Below, piece after piece: positions 47,558-58,296 of a stretch of DNA of 64,000 bases. Each line of letters starts with the position of its first letter. Position 1 is the first letter of the stretch. Both the position numbers and the translations under genes were made by a program. The notes beneath the pieces were generated by a model, which was given only the letters and a program-made list of their open reading frames with translations, was not told the DNA's origin and ran no database searches. Source of the stretch: Cornus controversa (Eukaryota > Streptophyta > Magnoliopsida > Cornales > Cornaceae); assembly GCA_026545225.1 (NCBI GenBank), contig CM048849.1:9760041-9824040 (forward strand). The letters run 5' to 3'.

Positions 47558-49074
47558 TGATTCGTGTGTGAGTGTGACTCAAAAAGTATATCAATTAAAA
47601 TTTTCACACTTCGCAATAGAACGAATTCCTTGCAGAATAGGGCTATCGAAAGGGGTATCATACCTCAGGGATTATGGTCTGATGAGTTGGAATACGGAAT
47701 TAATTCTAATTAAATTTAGAAGAAAAGAATTCTGATTTTTAAACTAAATTAATTAAAAAGTAAAATAAATCAAAGATAAATAAGATAGTGAAGATAATAA
47801 GAGAGAAATCTAGGGTGTTTGACTTCACCACTAACTCCACAATCAATGGTCAATTGAATCAACTATAGGGGAATTACATCATGCATAAGTGGTGTCGGTG
47901 GCTACAAGCTCACCTTCATCCGTCAAGAAGATAACATATGATTAAGGCTAAGCCATGGACTATCTTCGATTGGCACGGGCTATCTGCCTAACTACTCTAA
48001 TCTAGGGTGCAGTATGGTTCATCTTCTCTAGGCATAATCCATCAAAACTCATAACAATATATTTAGTGATTACCATTGTGTAACAATCTCTCTCATGATC
48101 ACAGAAAACAAGAGAGATTGAGTTCAATAACAACAACTAAATATCTAAGACAAGATAAGAAATCATTGAGATTGAATTTACAAGACTTTTATTGCTCAAT
48201 TCTATAATAAGAATCCTCTGAATTACACAATCTATGCATGTATATAAAGGTCCCCAATAATTAAAACAATCAAACCATTGATGCTTTGTTAGGGCTACAT
48301 CAAAACCCTAGTGGATGAACTAGCCGCTCATGGTAGAAGAAGAAGCTTCAACTGTTGAGGAAGAAGACATCATCTTTTTGAATTAGGCGTATGACTTCGT
48401 TCTCCAATGGCTCTGCAATATGTTTCTGTTCTCTTCTTAGCCTTCACCAACTCTGTTCTCTCTATGTAATCTCTTCTGTAAGCTCCCTCAACTCAGCCTC
48501 CAAGTCTTTACTTTATTCCCCAAGAGAATACACCAAAGTCCTAATCCAATTAGGAATAAATTAGGGTTTCCCGCAACACTAATCAGGTGGGTTTTTCCTG
48601 CTGACTTCGGCCCAACTTTTGACCCACTAGAAGTCCGATTTACGGAATTGTCATGAAATACAAAAGTGTGCAGAATCAAATTTTGTTCAACCTTTTGTAA
48701 GAATTATGTCGATTTGAGGCTCGTAGATAAGACTTCTGGTCCATTTTCCAAAACGGAATTAAGACTGTATTATGCGCAGATTTGGGCTTCAGGCCCGAAA
48801 CCTTCTTAAGCAGCTGTAATTCTCTTGGACCTCTTTCTTGGGCTGATTTGAGTTAAAATAAATGGTTGAGTGAATCTCCTTGATGTAGGCTTCATCTCAC
48901 CATGTTGGATGTCTTCTTTAAAAGCCCAAAATCATGGTTTTAACTGAAATAATCATTAAGGCCCTAAAAATACAGAAAACACTAAAAAAAATTAAAATCA
49001 CAAAATAATCTATCACTAAGAGAATAAAATACATAAGTTAAGAGGCTAGAATGCGTAACATTCAACGCCAATCA
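47558..49074 (-). repeat. 5' LTR of Athila-like element 2
   Basis: 1,517 bp, plus-strand TGATTCGTGTG to CGCCAATCA. By eye about 30 differences from the 3' LTR. Confidence 0.93.
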
Positions 49075-50430
49075 GCCATACCCCAAGGCAAAATAAAACA
49101 ATAAACCTCCAAACAGAGCTGTAACAGATCCTTAGAATTTGCGGACATCCCCTTCCTAGAATAAAAGAATGCCAGCGAGCCAACAACCATGCACATCACC
49201 CATGATCAAACCAAATCAAGATAACAACCAAACTCAAGCACCAAAAATTGAACGATCCCCACACAATCCAACCACACTGCCTCCAGTCATTGCTACAGCA
49301 GGGCCACATCACTAGCAAAGAAATTTGGCATAGATATTGGTTAATCAGTCTCCAGCTAGAGCAGTACCACAAACCTAGCACACAACCCCACCTAAGACCA
49401 AGGGCATGCCCATTATACTGTAGCCAATCCTAGGAGAAATATTCAAAACTACTCAGATTGCCAATCTTTAGCACACAAAAAGCACATATTCAATTCTGTA
49501 CAAAAGGCCCTTCCTTCCCTAACCCTCCAGGACCTGAACAATTAGAGCATAGTTTTTCAACCAATAGACTGAAAACCAAACCACGACACACAAACACTCC
49601 TCTAGCCACCAACCAGTACACCACCGAAACATAACTAGCACACAACACCACCTAAGGCCAAGTGTAATCACATAACACATTAGCCTACCCCGCCACAAAT
49701 AAAAAAACCAAAACAGGTTTCCATCCAGACTCAGATACTCAAACCCAAAAGACTCCCCCATAATGCTCCCTCCAACCATATCAGATCCTTACCCATTAAC
49801 AAAAATAGAGTCTGGAAGCCTCCACTCATCCTTAATCCAGTCATGTGCATGGGAACGTGAGAGATTTTTCAGGGACAGTAACATACTTCTAACCACCTGA
49901 ATTATACCAGCCTTAATTGCCTCAAAATCTCGAAACTCATTAATTCTAATCTTGCCCCTGAGGTTCAAAATCTTCCTCCAAGTCCATGTAGAATCCGAAG
50001 GAACTTTAATACTCCAAAAGTTTTTCCCTTTAAGAAGGTAATGGTTAACCCAAGTAACCCAAATAGAGGTAGAATGCAGCTGCACCAATCTCCACACATG
50101 CTTGGACATCGCTACAATATTCCAGACAGTAACATCTTTAATACCCAGCCCACCTTCCTTCTTAGGACGACAAACATCCAACCAAGCAATCTTCTCACCC
50201 CCCAACCTCAAGTTAGCCCTTTTCCATAGAAATTTCCTCATTACGGCACTAATCTCCTTCATGATGGCCTTAGGAAGCACAAAAGTTGATGCCCAATATA
50301 CTTAAGCTGAAAACAACACAACATTTATTAACTGCAATCTACCTCTAAAAGAAAGATTCTTACTAGTCCAAGATTGAACTCTGCCTATAATTTTATTAAC
50401 CAAGTGTTGAGTTTCATTTTGGTAATTAAA
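49075..50430 (-). mobile_element. L1-type LINE, 5' part (truncated)
   Basis: C-terminal part of a plant L1 reverse-transcriptase protein on the minus strand. From 50430 down it reads HLVNKIIGRVQSW, NLSFRGRLQLINVV, a stop at about 50302-50304, then LPKAIMKEISAVMRKFLWK, KIAWLDVCRPKKEGGLGIKD and WTWRKILNLRGK (49789-50280), the conserved LINE segment downstream of the RT core. The catalytic RT core and endonuclease are absent, so the copy is 5'-truncated, as is usual for LINEs. It continues at 33107-34383 beyond the Athila insertion. Later frames are disrupted. Confidence 0.88.
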
Positions 50431-50772
50431 ATAGCTATGTTGGCAAGTGTTCTGTTGGGTGGAAATTTTAGATGTTGTCTTTTTTATGTCATTTAGCAAA
50501 ATATTTGAAGAACGAGTAATGATATTCTCTTGAATTACATTGTAAAACTACATTAAGGGTTTTCTCTAATTGGGTTGGGAGAAAACTTAACGTATATTCA
50601 TTCCTTGAATTAATTCTTCTCTAGAATAATTTATAATGGATTTCTCTTGAATTACATTGTAAAACTACAGCATATTAGTAGAGTGTTTGGGAGTTTAAAG
50701 ATTTTGTGGCAGTGATGTTTGAGTTCTACAATGCATAATGGTTTTTTTTTAAAGAGAATATAGCACAATGAC
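50431..50772. other. CACTA 2 interior, unassigned
   Basis: AT-rich DNA between the LINE 5' junction and a solo LTR. A short segment (TTCTCTTGAATTACATTGTAAAACTAC) occurs twice, at about 50526 and 50641, otherwise nothing recognised. Confidence 0.5.
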
Positions 50773-52860
50773 TGTCATGCCCCCGAATTTAAATACCTGA
50801 AACTCTAGTCCAGTACTTGAATCTGGTGCGCGACTTGAAATACAACGTCCATCATATCATATAGTCATCCAAAAACTTATATATTACAATCAAAAGATGT
50901 GATCGTTTAGATCATCTATTACAAAAAACTTCATCTGGAGACCTCATCCCTCATCATGAGAGCCAACTATATACAACAAAAGATAATTACATGTAAGAAA
51001 TTTACATGTAAATGGCCTCCATCATCCTGTACCGCGCTTCCATTTACTCGGTACCTAAAAATAAAATGGAGTGAGCTCAACAAGCTCAGCAAGAATTGCA
51101 AAACACTATCATCGCTCAACAAATTGACCTTGCCTTAAATTCCTATATATAAGGACTCGTACAATAATCTTTGTTGATTTCATTCTCACATTTTCTTATG
51201 ATAATTAAACGCTAGTTAATTATCATATTCACAATTTAGTTCACACATAGGAACTGTGTTATCAACAATTCTTTATTAAGCTAATCATCTAGATTAACTT
51301 AACATAACCTCACATGAGCCCCGGGCTCCCCTCCAATAGATGGCATGCTTAGCCAACAAGTGGTGCGCATTGCATAGTCTTGGACTAAGGAAGCTTGCAC
51401 ATGTGGCCGGGCTTGTACGTCTACTCCCCCAGATAGTCCCGGACCACATCCACACGATAAGGGCCTCTTCACCTAATGGCCATAACAAAAGGGCTGTACA
51501 CACCCATAGGTAGGTCCCTGACCATCCCTCACAAATTCTTTAAGAATTTTAACACGTTTTCAAGATTTCAAGCTTTTAGGATTTACTAAATGCTTTTGAC
51601 ATTTAATAAATCAAATCGTTCTCTTAATGTGATCACTAATCACATTAATTAATCACTTTAAGATTTCATCACTTAAGTCTTCTTTAAACTTAATTATTTT
51701 AGCATAATTAAGTTTATTATGCCAAAATGTACGACTCTAGAACCTTTCGTAATTTTTGGAGCTTAAAGGATATTTTTTCCTAATTCACTCTAAATAAAAG
51801 GAAACAAGCGTTCTTTACCAACATAAAATCTTATATAATTTATTAAATATTTTTCACATTTAATAAATTAAAAGAGCATATTGAGTGCGTTCAAAAGCTT
51901 AAATCATCTCTAACCTAAACTTTAATTCCTAGAATTTACTCTTCTAACATAACAAGTTCTATTGCGCTAAAACAAATGATTTCATAAATTTACATAATTT
52001 ATGGAGCATTCAAGAATTTTTTCCCTAGAACCAACTATTCTAGCTTAATTAGTTCTAACATGCATAAACCTATACTTTCGAAAATCTTTACGTAATTTAT
52101 GGCACACAAAACATTCATCCCCAATTTAAACCTTAGCAACCTTATAAAAATCAAAAACATAAATTTGAGATCATAATTTTATAGGCCCAATCCTTTTAAT
52201 TCATAAGCCCAAATTATAAACCAGCTGTACTATCTCATTTCTATCCAAACACCAAGCCTAGCCCACTGTGAGCTAACCCACAAGGAAGCTCAAACCCAAT
52301 TATTAAGACCCATTGGCCTGATTCCTTCACCAATTCAATTTATACTAGTTCATGAGTATAAACATATATACACACTCACAACTTCACTGTTAACATGCAA
52401 ACCCATTTCATAGCCTTATTTATAACCAGGCCACCACCTCAAGTAAGCCGTGAACAACCACTTCTAACCACCATGTACCACCGTGACCACCATTGTGAAC
52501 CATCAGCCAACACCTCACAGTTGAGCCACCACACCACCGCCACACACAACCATCTACTAGCTGAGAAAAGACCCACCTACAGCCGCAAGTCACCAGTTTT
52601 CTTAATCCCACAACCTCACCAACAACACACTCAAGGACCTACAAGCTAGCATCACACCACCACACCATCGCTGCTCCTAAAATTACATGTATAAGAGATT
52701 TCTCTACAGCACTATATAATATATATACTATATACATATACACATGCATAAATATTATATACCCCCACAATGAAACTCTCCAAAGAACACCTAAGTCTCA
52801 TGCAAGGAGGAACATTAATGACAGATTAAAACACATCAGTAGCTATATCTATCAGTGTGT

Positions 52861-52882
52861 ATATATATATATATATATATAT
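52861..52882. repeat. (TA)n microsatellite in LTR
   Basis: Eleven TA units; a second (TA)n run lies at 53000-53031. Confidence 0.95.
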
Positions 52883-52997
52883 GGCAAAAAGACTAATCAG
52901 ACCACTCTTAACCCAAGTCCAGAGTTTATATCTAACAAGACTTAGTCTAGAATTTTACTCATAATCATATACATCTATATCCATCATCATAAATAAA

Positions 52998-53036
<39 letters not shown>

Positions 53037-53322
53037 GCAAAGGAAAGATTCAACTTGCCTCAATGTATCCTTCCTTCTCTTCTCCTTCTTCTTTTTTCTT
53101 CTTCTTCTTCTTCTCTTTCTCTCTCTAACCGAGCACCAGTGTTACTCTCTCTCTATCTTGTTTATATCGAAAGCTAGAGAAGTCTCTCCTCTTTTCTATT
53201 TCCTTATTTTCCTTATAAACCATGTGCATCAAAACTATACATAAAGGTCGGTCAACACATGCAAAAATGACTCTCCTCAAGTCCTCCAGTTGTCCACCTT
53301 GCATGTATATGTCTGCCACCTG

Positions 53323-53325
<3 letters not shown>

Positions 53326-53358
<33 letters not shown>
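53326..53358. repeat. (CT)n microsatellite in LTR
   Basis: About sixteen CT units within a pyrimidine-rich zone of the LTR. Confidence 0.95.
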
Positions 53359-53362
<4 letters not shown>

Positions 53363-54079
53363 CTAGCTGCGTACTCCATACGTACTCCACCTTCTGTTTT
53401 CCTTTTCTTTTCTTTTTCTCTACTTAACCCATGCACCAATTGTCTGCCACAAATTTCACATCAAAGCTTCTCTCACTCTCTCTACAGAAGGCTAGTCTCC
53501 TTCCCTCTTTCTTGTTTCTATTGAAAGTTTCACATTCTATACAAATCTTTTCTATTTGGTACAACAGCCCCTTGATCAAGACAACACATGTCACTATGTC
53601 AACCATGCACTTGACCATCACTAACCCCCAATCAAGTTTAAAGCTTCTGTCACATGTATCAGATAACTAAATGCTACATATCAAGCTATGAAAAGACTAC
53701 ACATATAAATATATATAACCCATGTGCATCTCTACACTCATAGCCCTACAACTTCTAAAAAATTAGCTTTGAATCCTAAGGAAATGAAGACAAAAGAAAT
53801 CATATTTTAAGGGTGTTACAATGACTTTGTAAACTTTTTACTTACTAGCTTGTTAAGTAAAGTGTATAGAATCTAATATAAGGTGTTTGCTAATACATTG
53901 AGATTGATATTGTTTGTGTATCTCCATTATAAATGCATTCTACTTTGAACTTGGACATTTTAAATTGACTCTACATTTCTTATAAATCAATTGAGAACAA
54001 TAAAAATATCAACCTCTTGATTTACTAAAGTGGTTTTGAATCTTATAGTTTGCTTATTTGTTTTCATGATTCATAGTCT

Positions 54080-54360
54080 TTGCCTCAGGTCACTACTAGT
54101 ACTGAGCTTACTGAAAATTTAGGAGGATTAGATTGTAAATTGTTACATTGGAGTGAGCCAAATTTAGTTGTTGCTATTGGAAAAATTGATTCAACGGACC
54201 CAACTGCATTTGTGGATGGTATTCCTATTGGAACTGAATGTTAGAAAATATGGGTTGAGGATGTATATGAAACTGATATGACCTTGTATAGGGCAAACAA
54301 AAATTACTTTTACCTTTATGGAGCTAAGGGATGATCAGTTGCATGGTCTGCCAAGTAAGT
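54080..54360 (+). pseudogene. CACTA transposon protein remnant
   Basis: Reads SEPNLVVAIGKIDSTDPTAF, VDGIPIGTEC, a stop (about 54242), KIWVEDVYETDMTLYRANKN, YFYLYGAKG, a stop (about 54332) and SVAWSAK. This follows the C-terminal pattern of the second protein of plant En/Spm transposons (VAxGxIxSxDPxxxVxGxxLG, then VxVD and IAWPxxLV). It sits 1.1 kb inside the right end of CACTA 2, as expected. No transposase catalytic domain was found, so the element cannot move by itself. Confidence 0.7.
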
Positions 54361-54949
54361 TCAAAAGTAATTTTTTAAATATTGTATGTGTGAATTTATA
54401 CATTTATAAATGAATATAAATATATTTTTATGTGCAAGAGTTTGAACTTTACAGCTTCCTCTCCTTTGCCTTTTTCTTTCCCATACTTCTTTAAGGCTGG
54501 TTAATTTTTTTGTTAATGTGATACAATTAAATGTAGTAACTTGTTTTATTTTCTATTTTTTTAGCAGAATGTGATTGAAGAACCGATTTTCTCCATCAAG
54601 ACTTTGTATGGACGAGTGGTTACTAATATAAGTTCAAAATTGATGGTTTTGCTATTATTTTGCAAGATATGATTGCTTTTTTTTTTATATATATATAATT
54701 TTATGGTTTGGTTTTTATTTCTTGTTGACTTGATTATATCGGATCGATGAGAATTTTTTTGGCATTTATTGTGACTTTAAAATTTTTGAAATAGACGTGA
54801 TCCTAGACTTAATGTTTTTGTTTTAATGAAAAGTAATAGATTTTGTTATTCTCCTTACATATAAGCTTACATGTGATGCTTATGTTATATCTGTGATGTG
54901 GGTTATTTTTTCACATTGAATAGAGCCATAATTTGTGATATGATAGGTG

Positions 54950-55493
54950 CAAGACAAATATTGTTGTTTCCATTAGAAAGAAAAGGAATTATATTATTAT
55001 TTTTAAACAAAAAACTTTTGACGACTTTCAAAACATGTTAAAAATAAGAATATCACAACTTGCATTGCATGTTGTTAATATGTAAAATTAACGACGCACG
55101 AAGCACATTGTTACAAATAGTCGAAGTATTCACAATTTGCGAAGCACGTCGTAAATAAAATCTAATAACGACATGCTAACTGGGTCGTTAAAAGGGTCAA
55201 TATAAACACAAGATACTCTGCATGTCGTCAAAATAACATATTGATGACATGTAAAGCAGGTTGTTAAAATTATGACGAATTGACGACACACAGAATGCGT
55301 CATAACTGTTTAGAAGTAACCATCATTTTTTTGACTCACGACGTTACATTTTAACATTAACAACTCACGTTGCATGTCGTTAATAAAATAGATTTTTCAC
55401 GGCATGGCCAGTAACGACATATGCTTGCAAGTCGTTAAATACTTTTAAAGACATGCATCGTATGTCGTTAAAACGGTTTTTTTTCTTGAAGTG
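54950..55493 (+). repeat. CACTA 2 right subterminal repeat array
   Basis: About a dozen degenerate short motifs in both orientations (ACGACATGC, GCATGTCGTTAA, GACGACACACAG) leading to the terminal motif at 55493. Similar motifs follow the left end (28655-28860: GACATGCATAAAAGTAAGTC, GTATGTCGTCAATA). Confidence 0.75.
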
Positions 55494-55838
55494 CTAGAAA
55501 CTGAAATATTAGACATACAACACTACCATCTAAATTCTATTATATCTTTTAGAGAAAGAACAAGGTTGTTTATCTGTAGCACAAGCATCCTTTATTTAAA
55601 AATAACATATCTCATTCCTCTCATTCTTTTCAATCTTCCAATGGTAGAGAATGGGGGAGAGATTTGGTTCAAAGTGTCTTTATCTGTCTGTAATTTTTCT
55701 TTATTTAGTTATTTATTTTGTAGAGGTGACTCAAATATATATCACTAAAATTATTCAGTGAGATTCTTACAACAAGGAAGGTAAAACAAAAAAGCCTTTC
55801 CTTTCTAATCTTGTAAAGGAAATTATCAAAGTACTCAC

Positions 55839-55922
55839 CTTGGATTGGCAGGTAGATAACAAGTACAGTTAATTAGGCATCTCAATTGCAATGAATCTGA
55901 AGCAGTAAGAATACCCACACTT
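55839..55922 (-). pseudogene. Partial duplicate of TOPLESS-related exon
   Basis: The 3' half of the exon at 55958-56130 plus its GT donor and about 35 bp of intron is repeated 119 bp downstream in gene direction (anchors TTCTAATCTTG at 55803 and TTCTAATATTG at 55922). It is a small tandem duplication inside the gene remnant, with a few substitutions. Confidence 0.8.
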
Positions 55923-55957
55923 TCTAATATTGTAAAGGAAATTGTCAAAGTACTCAC

Positions 55958-56130
55958 CTCGGATTGGCAGGTAGGTTAAAAGTACAGTTAATTAGGCATC
56001 TCAATTGCAATGAATCTGAAGTAGTAAGAATACCCACACTTCCATCATCAAAACCGACGTATGTTGACTGGCTATCACAGGAGTACGTAGCATGTGTGAT
56101 CAGTGCAGAACTTGCTTTTGGTGGAACCCA
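55958..56130 (-). pseudogene. TOPLESS-related (TPR) exon, WD40 region
   Basis: Minus strand reads WVPPKASSALITHATYSCDS then YVGFDDGSVGIL and LRCLINCTFNLPANP, matching the TOPLESS/TPR corepressor family (WVPREASAPITHATFSCDSQ ... LRCRINPSAYLP). These proteins bind EAR-motif repressors and silence genes in the nucleus. The donor GAG|GTGAGT is normal, but the acceptor position reads AA rather than AG before TGG. This suggests a dead or wrongly spliced exon. Downstream exons are not found; CACTA 2 starts 465 bp away. Confidence 0.87.
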
Positions 56131-56296
56131 TTATTTTAGAAACATAAATTGCCAATAAATATATCAGAAATCTAGTAATATCCCTGACTAAACTAAAAAC
56201 ATGAAAGAAAAAAAAAACCATAAAAGTGAACATTTTTTTTCAAAATAATTTGCAAATGTCTGCACATGCTTGCCTGGAATTGATGCATGGACTAAT

Positions 56297-56866
56297 TGTA
56301 GTAACCCTTGTGGACGGGTGTGAGTGGGCGGGTGCGAAGATAGACACTGGGCTGAGCTACCACACTGACAGGGTGCAGGGTGCTCAATCCCACATCGCCT
56401 GGGTGTGAAAAAGGGGATGTGCTTATATGTAGTATGTTCTCTTCAAATGATACGAGGCCTTTTGGGGTAAACCCAATAGCAAAACCGTGCGGGCTCAGGC
56501 CCAAAGCGGACAATATCATACCATGTGTTGGAGCGGGGTATTACAGTTGGTATCAGAGCGTGAACCCAGCCGGAAGAAGTGTGCCGACGAGGACGTCGGG
56601 CCTCGTAGGGGGTGGATTGTAGTAACCCTTGTGGATGGGTGTGAGTGGGCGGGTGCGAAGACAGACACTGGACTGAGCTACCACATTGACAGGGTGCAGG
56701 GTGCTCAATCCCACATCGCCTGGGTGTGAAAAAGGGGATGTGCTTATATGTAGTATGTTCTCTTCAAATGATACGAGGCCTTTTGGGGTAAACCCAATAG
56801 CAAAACCGTGCGGGCTCAGACCCAAAGCGGACAATATCATACCATGTTTTGGAGCGGGGTATTACA
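56297..56866 (+). mobile_element. Complete TRIM element, TSD CTAAT
   Basis: 570 bp: LTR 56297-56545 (249 bp), internal spacer 56546-56617 (72 bp), LTR 56618-56866 (249 bp). TSD CTAAT at 56292-56296 and 56867-56871 is perfect. Two bases after the first LTR lies TGGTATCAGAGC, the primer site for initiator tRNA-Met; a purine tract GTAGGGGGTGGA precedes the second LTR. The LTRs have TG...CA ends, TCCCACATCGCCTGGGTG and a TATA-like CTTATATGTA. By eye they differ at about 6 of 249 positions. No coding capacity, as usual for TRIMs. It sits in the intron between the two TPR exons. Confidence 0.95.
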
Positions 56867-57012
56867 CTAATCAAATATCCAACAAGAATTTCCAGGTGAT
56901 AAGAGTTTCATCAGTACAAGTAAAATTGAAGCATCATAATACACTTGGGTTGTGAGGATGCTTAATCTGAATAAATCTAACAAGAAAAAAATTTAAAATT
57001 TATATGCCACAC

Positions 57013-57201
57013 CTGATTAAGGAGTTCTAACTTAGGTGTTTTATATATGGCTATCTGAGTTACATGTACAGCAAGTAAACGTGTCTGATCTTGGTGAAAT
57101 TGTACGCAGGTATCAGTAAGAGGAATTGTGGCTCGCCCAACTAGAATCTGCAAGCAATTACTCATTCGTTTCTTCCAGCCATCCGTACCCCCAACACAAA
57201 T
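57013..57201 (-). pseudogene. TOPLESS-related (TPR) exon
   Basis: A 189-bp exon (63 codons, open) with AG acceptor at 57202-57203 and GT donor at 57011-57012. It reads QICVGGTDGWKKRMSNCLQI, then TDTCVQFHQDQTRLLAVHVT and QIAIYKTPKLELLNQ; the family has QLCVWNTDGWEKQ ... DTRVQFHQDQTHFLVVHETQLAIYE. The next exon in phase is 55958-56130. Conserved positions have changed (VWN to VGG, HETQ to HVTQ), which fits a decaying copy. Upstream exons would lie right of the window. Because only two exons are seen in 8 kb, I call it a pseudogene fragment, though an expressed gene with huge introns is not excluded. Confidence 0.87.
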
Positions 57202-57403
57202 CTGTGCAAACAAACTGGAATAATTCTCTATATAATCCAGAATGTAACATCTTAACAACTTAATCAATAATGGGTTGGTTACAGGAGGTAAATTAACTGA
57301 AATATAAATCAAGCCTCGAGTAATCAACATATGAATTTATTTTACTAATGAAGTTAATTTTAAATAATCATCCCCAACCAGGGCTACACTTGTAGTCTAT
57401 AAT

Positions 57404-58295
57404 TGTAATACCCCGCTCCAACACATGGTATGATATTGTCCGCTTTGGGCCTGAGCCCGCACGGTTTTGCTCTTGGGTTTACCCCAAAAGGCCTCATACC
57501 ATTTGAAGAGAACATACTACATATAAGCACATCCCCTTTTCCACACCCAGGCGATGTGGGATTGAGCACCCTGTACCCTGTCAGTGTGGTAGCTCAGCCC
57601 AGTGTCTGTCTATGCACCCGCCCACTCACACCCGTCCACAAGGGTTACTACAATCCACCCCCCTACGAGGCCCGACGTCCTCGTCGGCACACTTCTTCCG
57701 GCTGGGTTCAGGCTTTGATACCAACTGTAATACCCCGCTCCAACACATGGTATGATATTGTCCGCTTTGGGCCTGAGCCCGCACGGTTTTGCTATTGGGT
57801 TTACCCCAAAAGGCCTCATACCATTTGAAGTGAACATACTACATATAAGCACATCCCCTTTTCCACACCCAGGCGATGTGGGATTGAGTACCCTGTACCC
57901 TGTCAGTGTGGTAGCTCAGCCCAGTGTCTGTCTATGCACCCGCCCACTCACACCCGTCCACAAGGGTTACTACAATCCACCCCCTACGAGGCCCGACGTC
58001 CTCGTCGGCACACTTCTTCCGGCTGGGTTCAGGCTCTGATACCAACTGTAATACCCCGCTCCAACACATGGTATGATATTGTCCGCTTTGGGCCTGAGCC
58101 CGCACGGTTTTGCTATTGGGTTTACCCCAAAAGGCCTCATACCATTTGAAGTGAACATACTACATATAAGCACATCCCCTTTTCCACTCCTAGGCGATGT
58201 GGGATTGAGCACCTTGTACCCTGTCAGTGTGGTAGCTCAGCCCAGTGTCTGTCTTTGCACCCGCCCACTCACACCCGTTCACAAGGGTTACTACA
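57404..58295 (-). mobile_element. TRIM tandem array, minus orientation (3 LTRs)
   Basis: Three full 249-bp LTRs at 57404-57652, 57726-57974 and 58047-58295 with two internal spacers (73 and 72 bp) between them, all reversed. Each spacer has the tRNA-Met primer site (GCTCTGATACCA on the plus strand, GCTTTGATACCA in the first). Such LTR-spacer-LTR-spacer-LTR chains are known for TRIMs and arise by recombination between LTRs. No flanking TSD was identified. Confidence 0.93.
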
Positions 58296-58296
58296 A

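Larger units (their letters stand above)
34384..49074 (-). mobile_element. Athila-like Ty3 element 2, near full length
   Basis: LTR element of 14,691 bp including a 3.4 kb nested solo LTR; about 11.25 kb without it. LTRs are at 34384-35901 and 47558-49074, the flanking TSD is GCCAT (34379-34383 and 49075-49079), the primer site lies at 47535-47552 and a polypurine tract at about 35902-35918. Parts on the minus strand are gag, protease, RT-RNase H, and a 3' ORF region. By eye the LTRs differ at about 2 % of positions, which suggests an age near one million years at commonly used plant rates. It inserted into a LINE. It is broken, with several breaks besides the nested insertion. Confidence 0.92.
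50773..53820 (-). mobile_element. Solo LTR, second long family, TSD ATGAC
   Basis: A 3,048-bp LTR with plus-strand ends TGTCATGCCCCCG and AAGGGTGTTACA and a perfect 5-bp TSD ATGAC at 50768-50772 and 53821-53825. Read on the minus strand it begins TGTAACACCC and ends GGGGGCATGACA, the usual form of Tekay/Del-type LTR ends, so minus is the likely orientation. It contains several microsatellites and a CT-rich zone at 53080-53360. No internal region is present. Reading frames at 52395-53670 are low-complexity and not genes. Confidence 0.88.
28638..55493 (+). mobile_element. CACTA transposon 2, ~26.9 kb with nested insertions
   Basis: The left end CACTACAAGAAAAATAAG (28638) and the right end, CACTTCAAGAAAAAAAACC on the minus strand (ending 55493), match with few differences. 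Both are flanked by the 3-bp duplication CTA (28635-28637, 55494-55496), the length CACTA elements make. Subterminal DNA at both ends carries ACGACATGC/GTCGTTAA-type repeats. A transposon protein remnant lies at 54080-54360. Inside are an NHD1 gene piece, a LINE with a nested Athila-like element, and a solo LTR. Removing the nested pieces leaves about 8 kb. Orientation is that of the protein remnant. It is defective. Confidence 0.75.

Noticed and set aside
53035-53670. Overlapping reading frames rich in L, S and F in the CT-rich zone
   Set aside because: Low-complexity pyrimidine tracts inside a solo LTR; no domain.
56297-56545. TRIM as a Cassandra element with a 5S rRNA promoter
   Set aside because: I could not find 5S-type internal control boxes in the LTR; the TATA-like CTTATATGTA suggests an ordinary LTR promoter. 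A comparison with 5S rDNA would settle it.
56548-56559. TGGTATCAGAGC and the tRNA-Asp-like match at 47535 as possible tRNA genes
   Set aside because: Only the 12-18 nt complementary to tRNA 3' ends are present, directly next to LTRs; they are primer sites.
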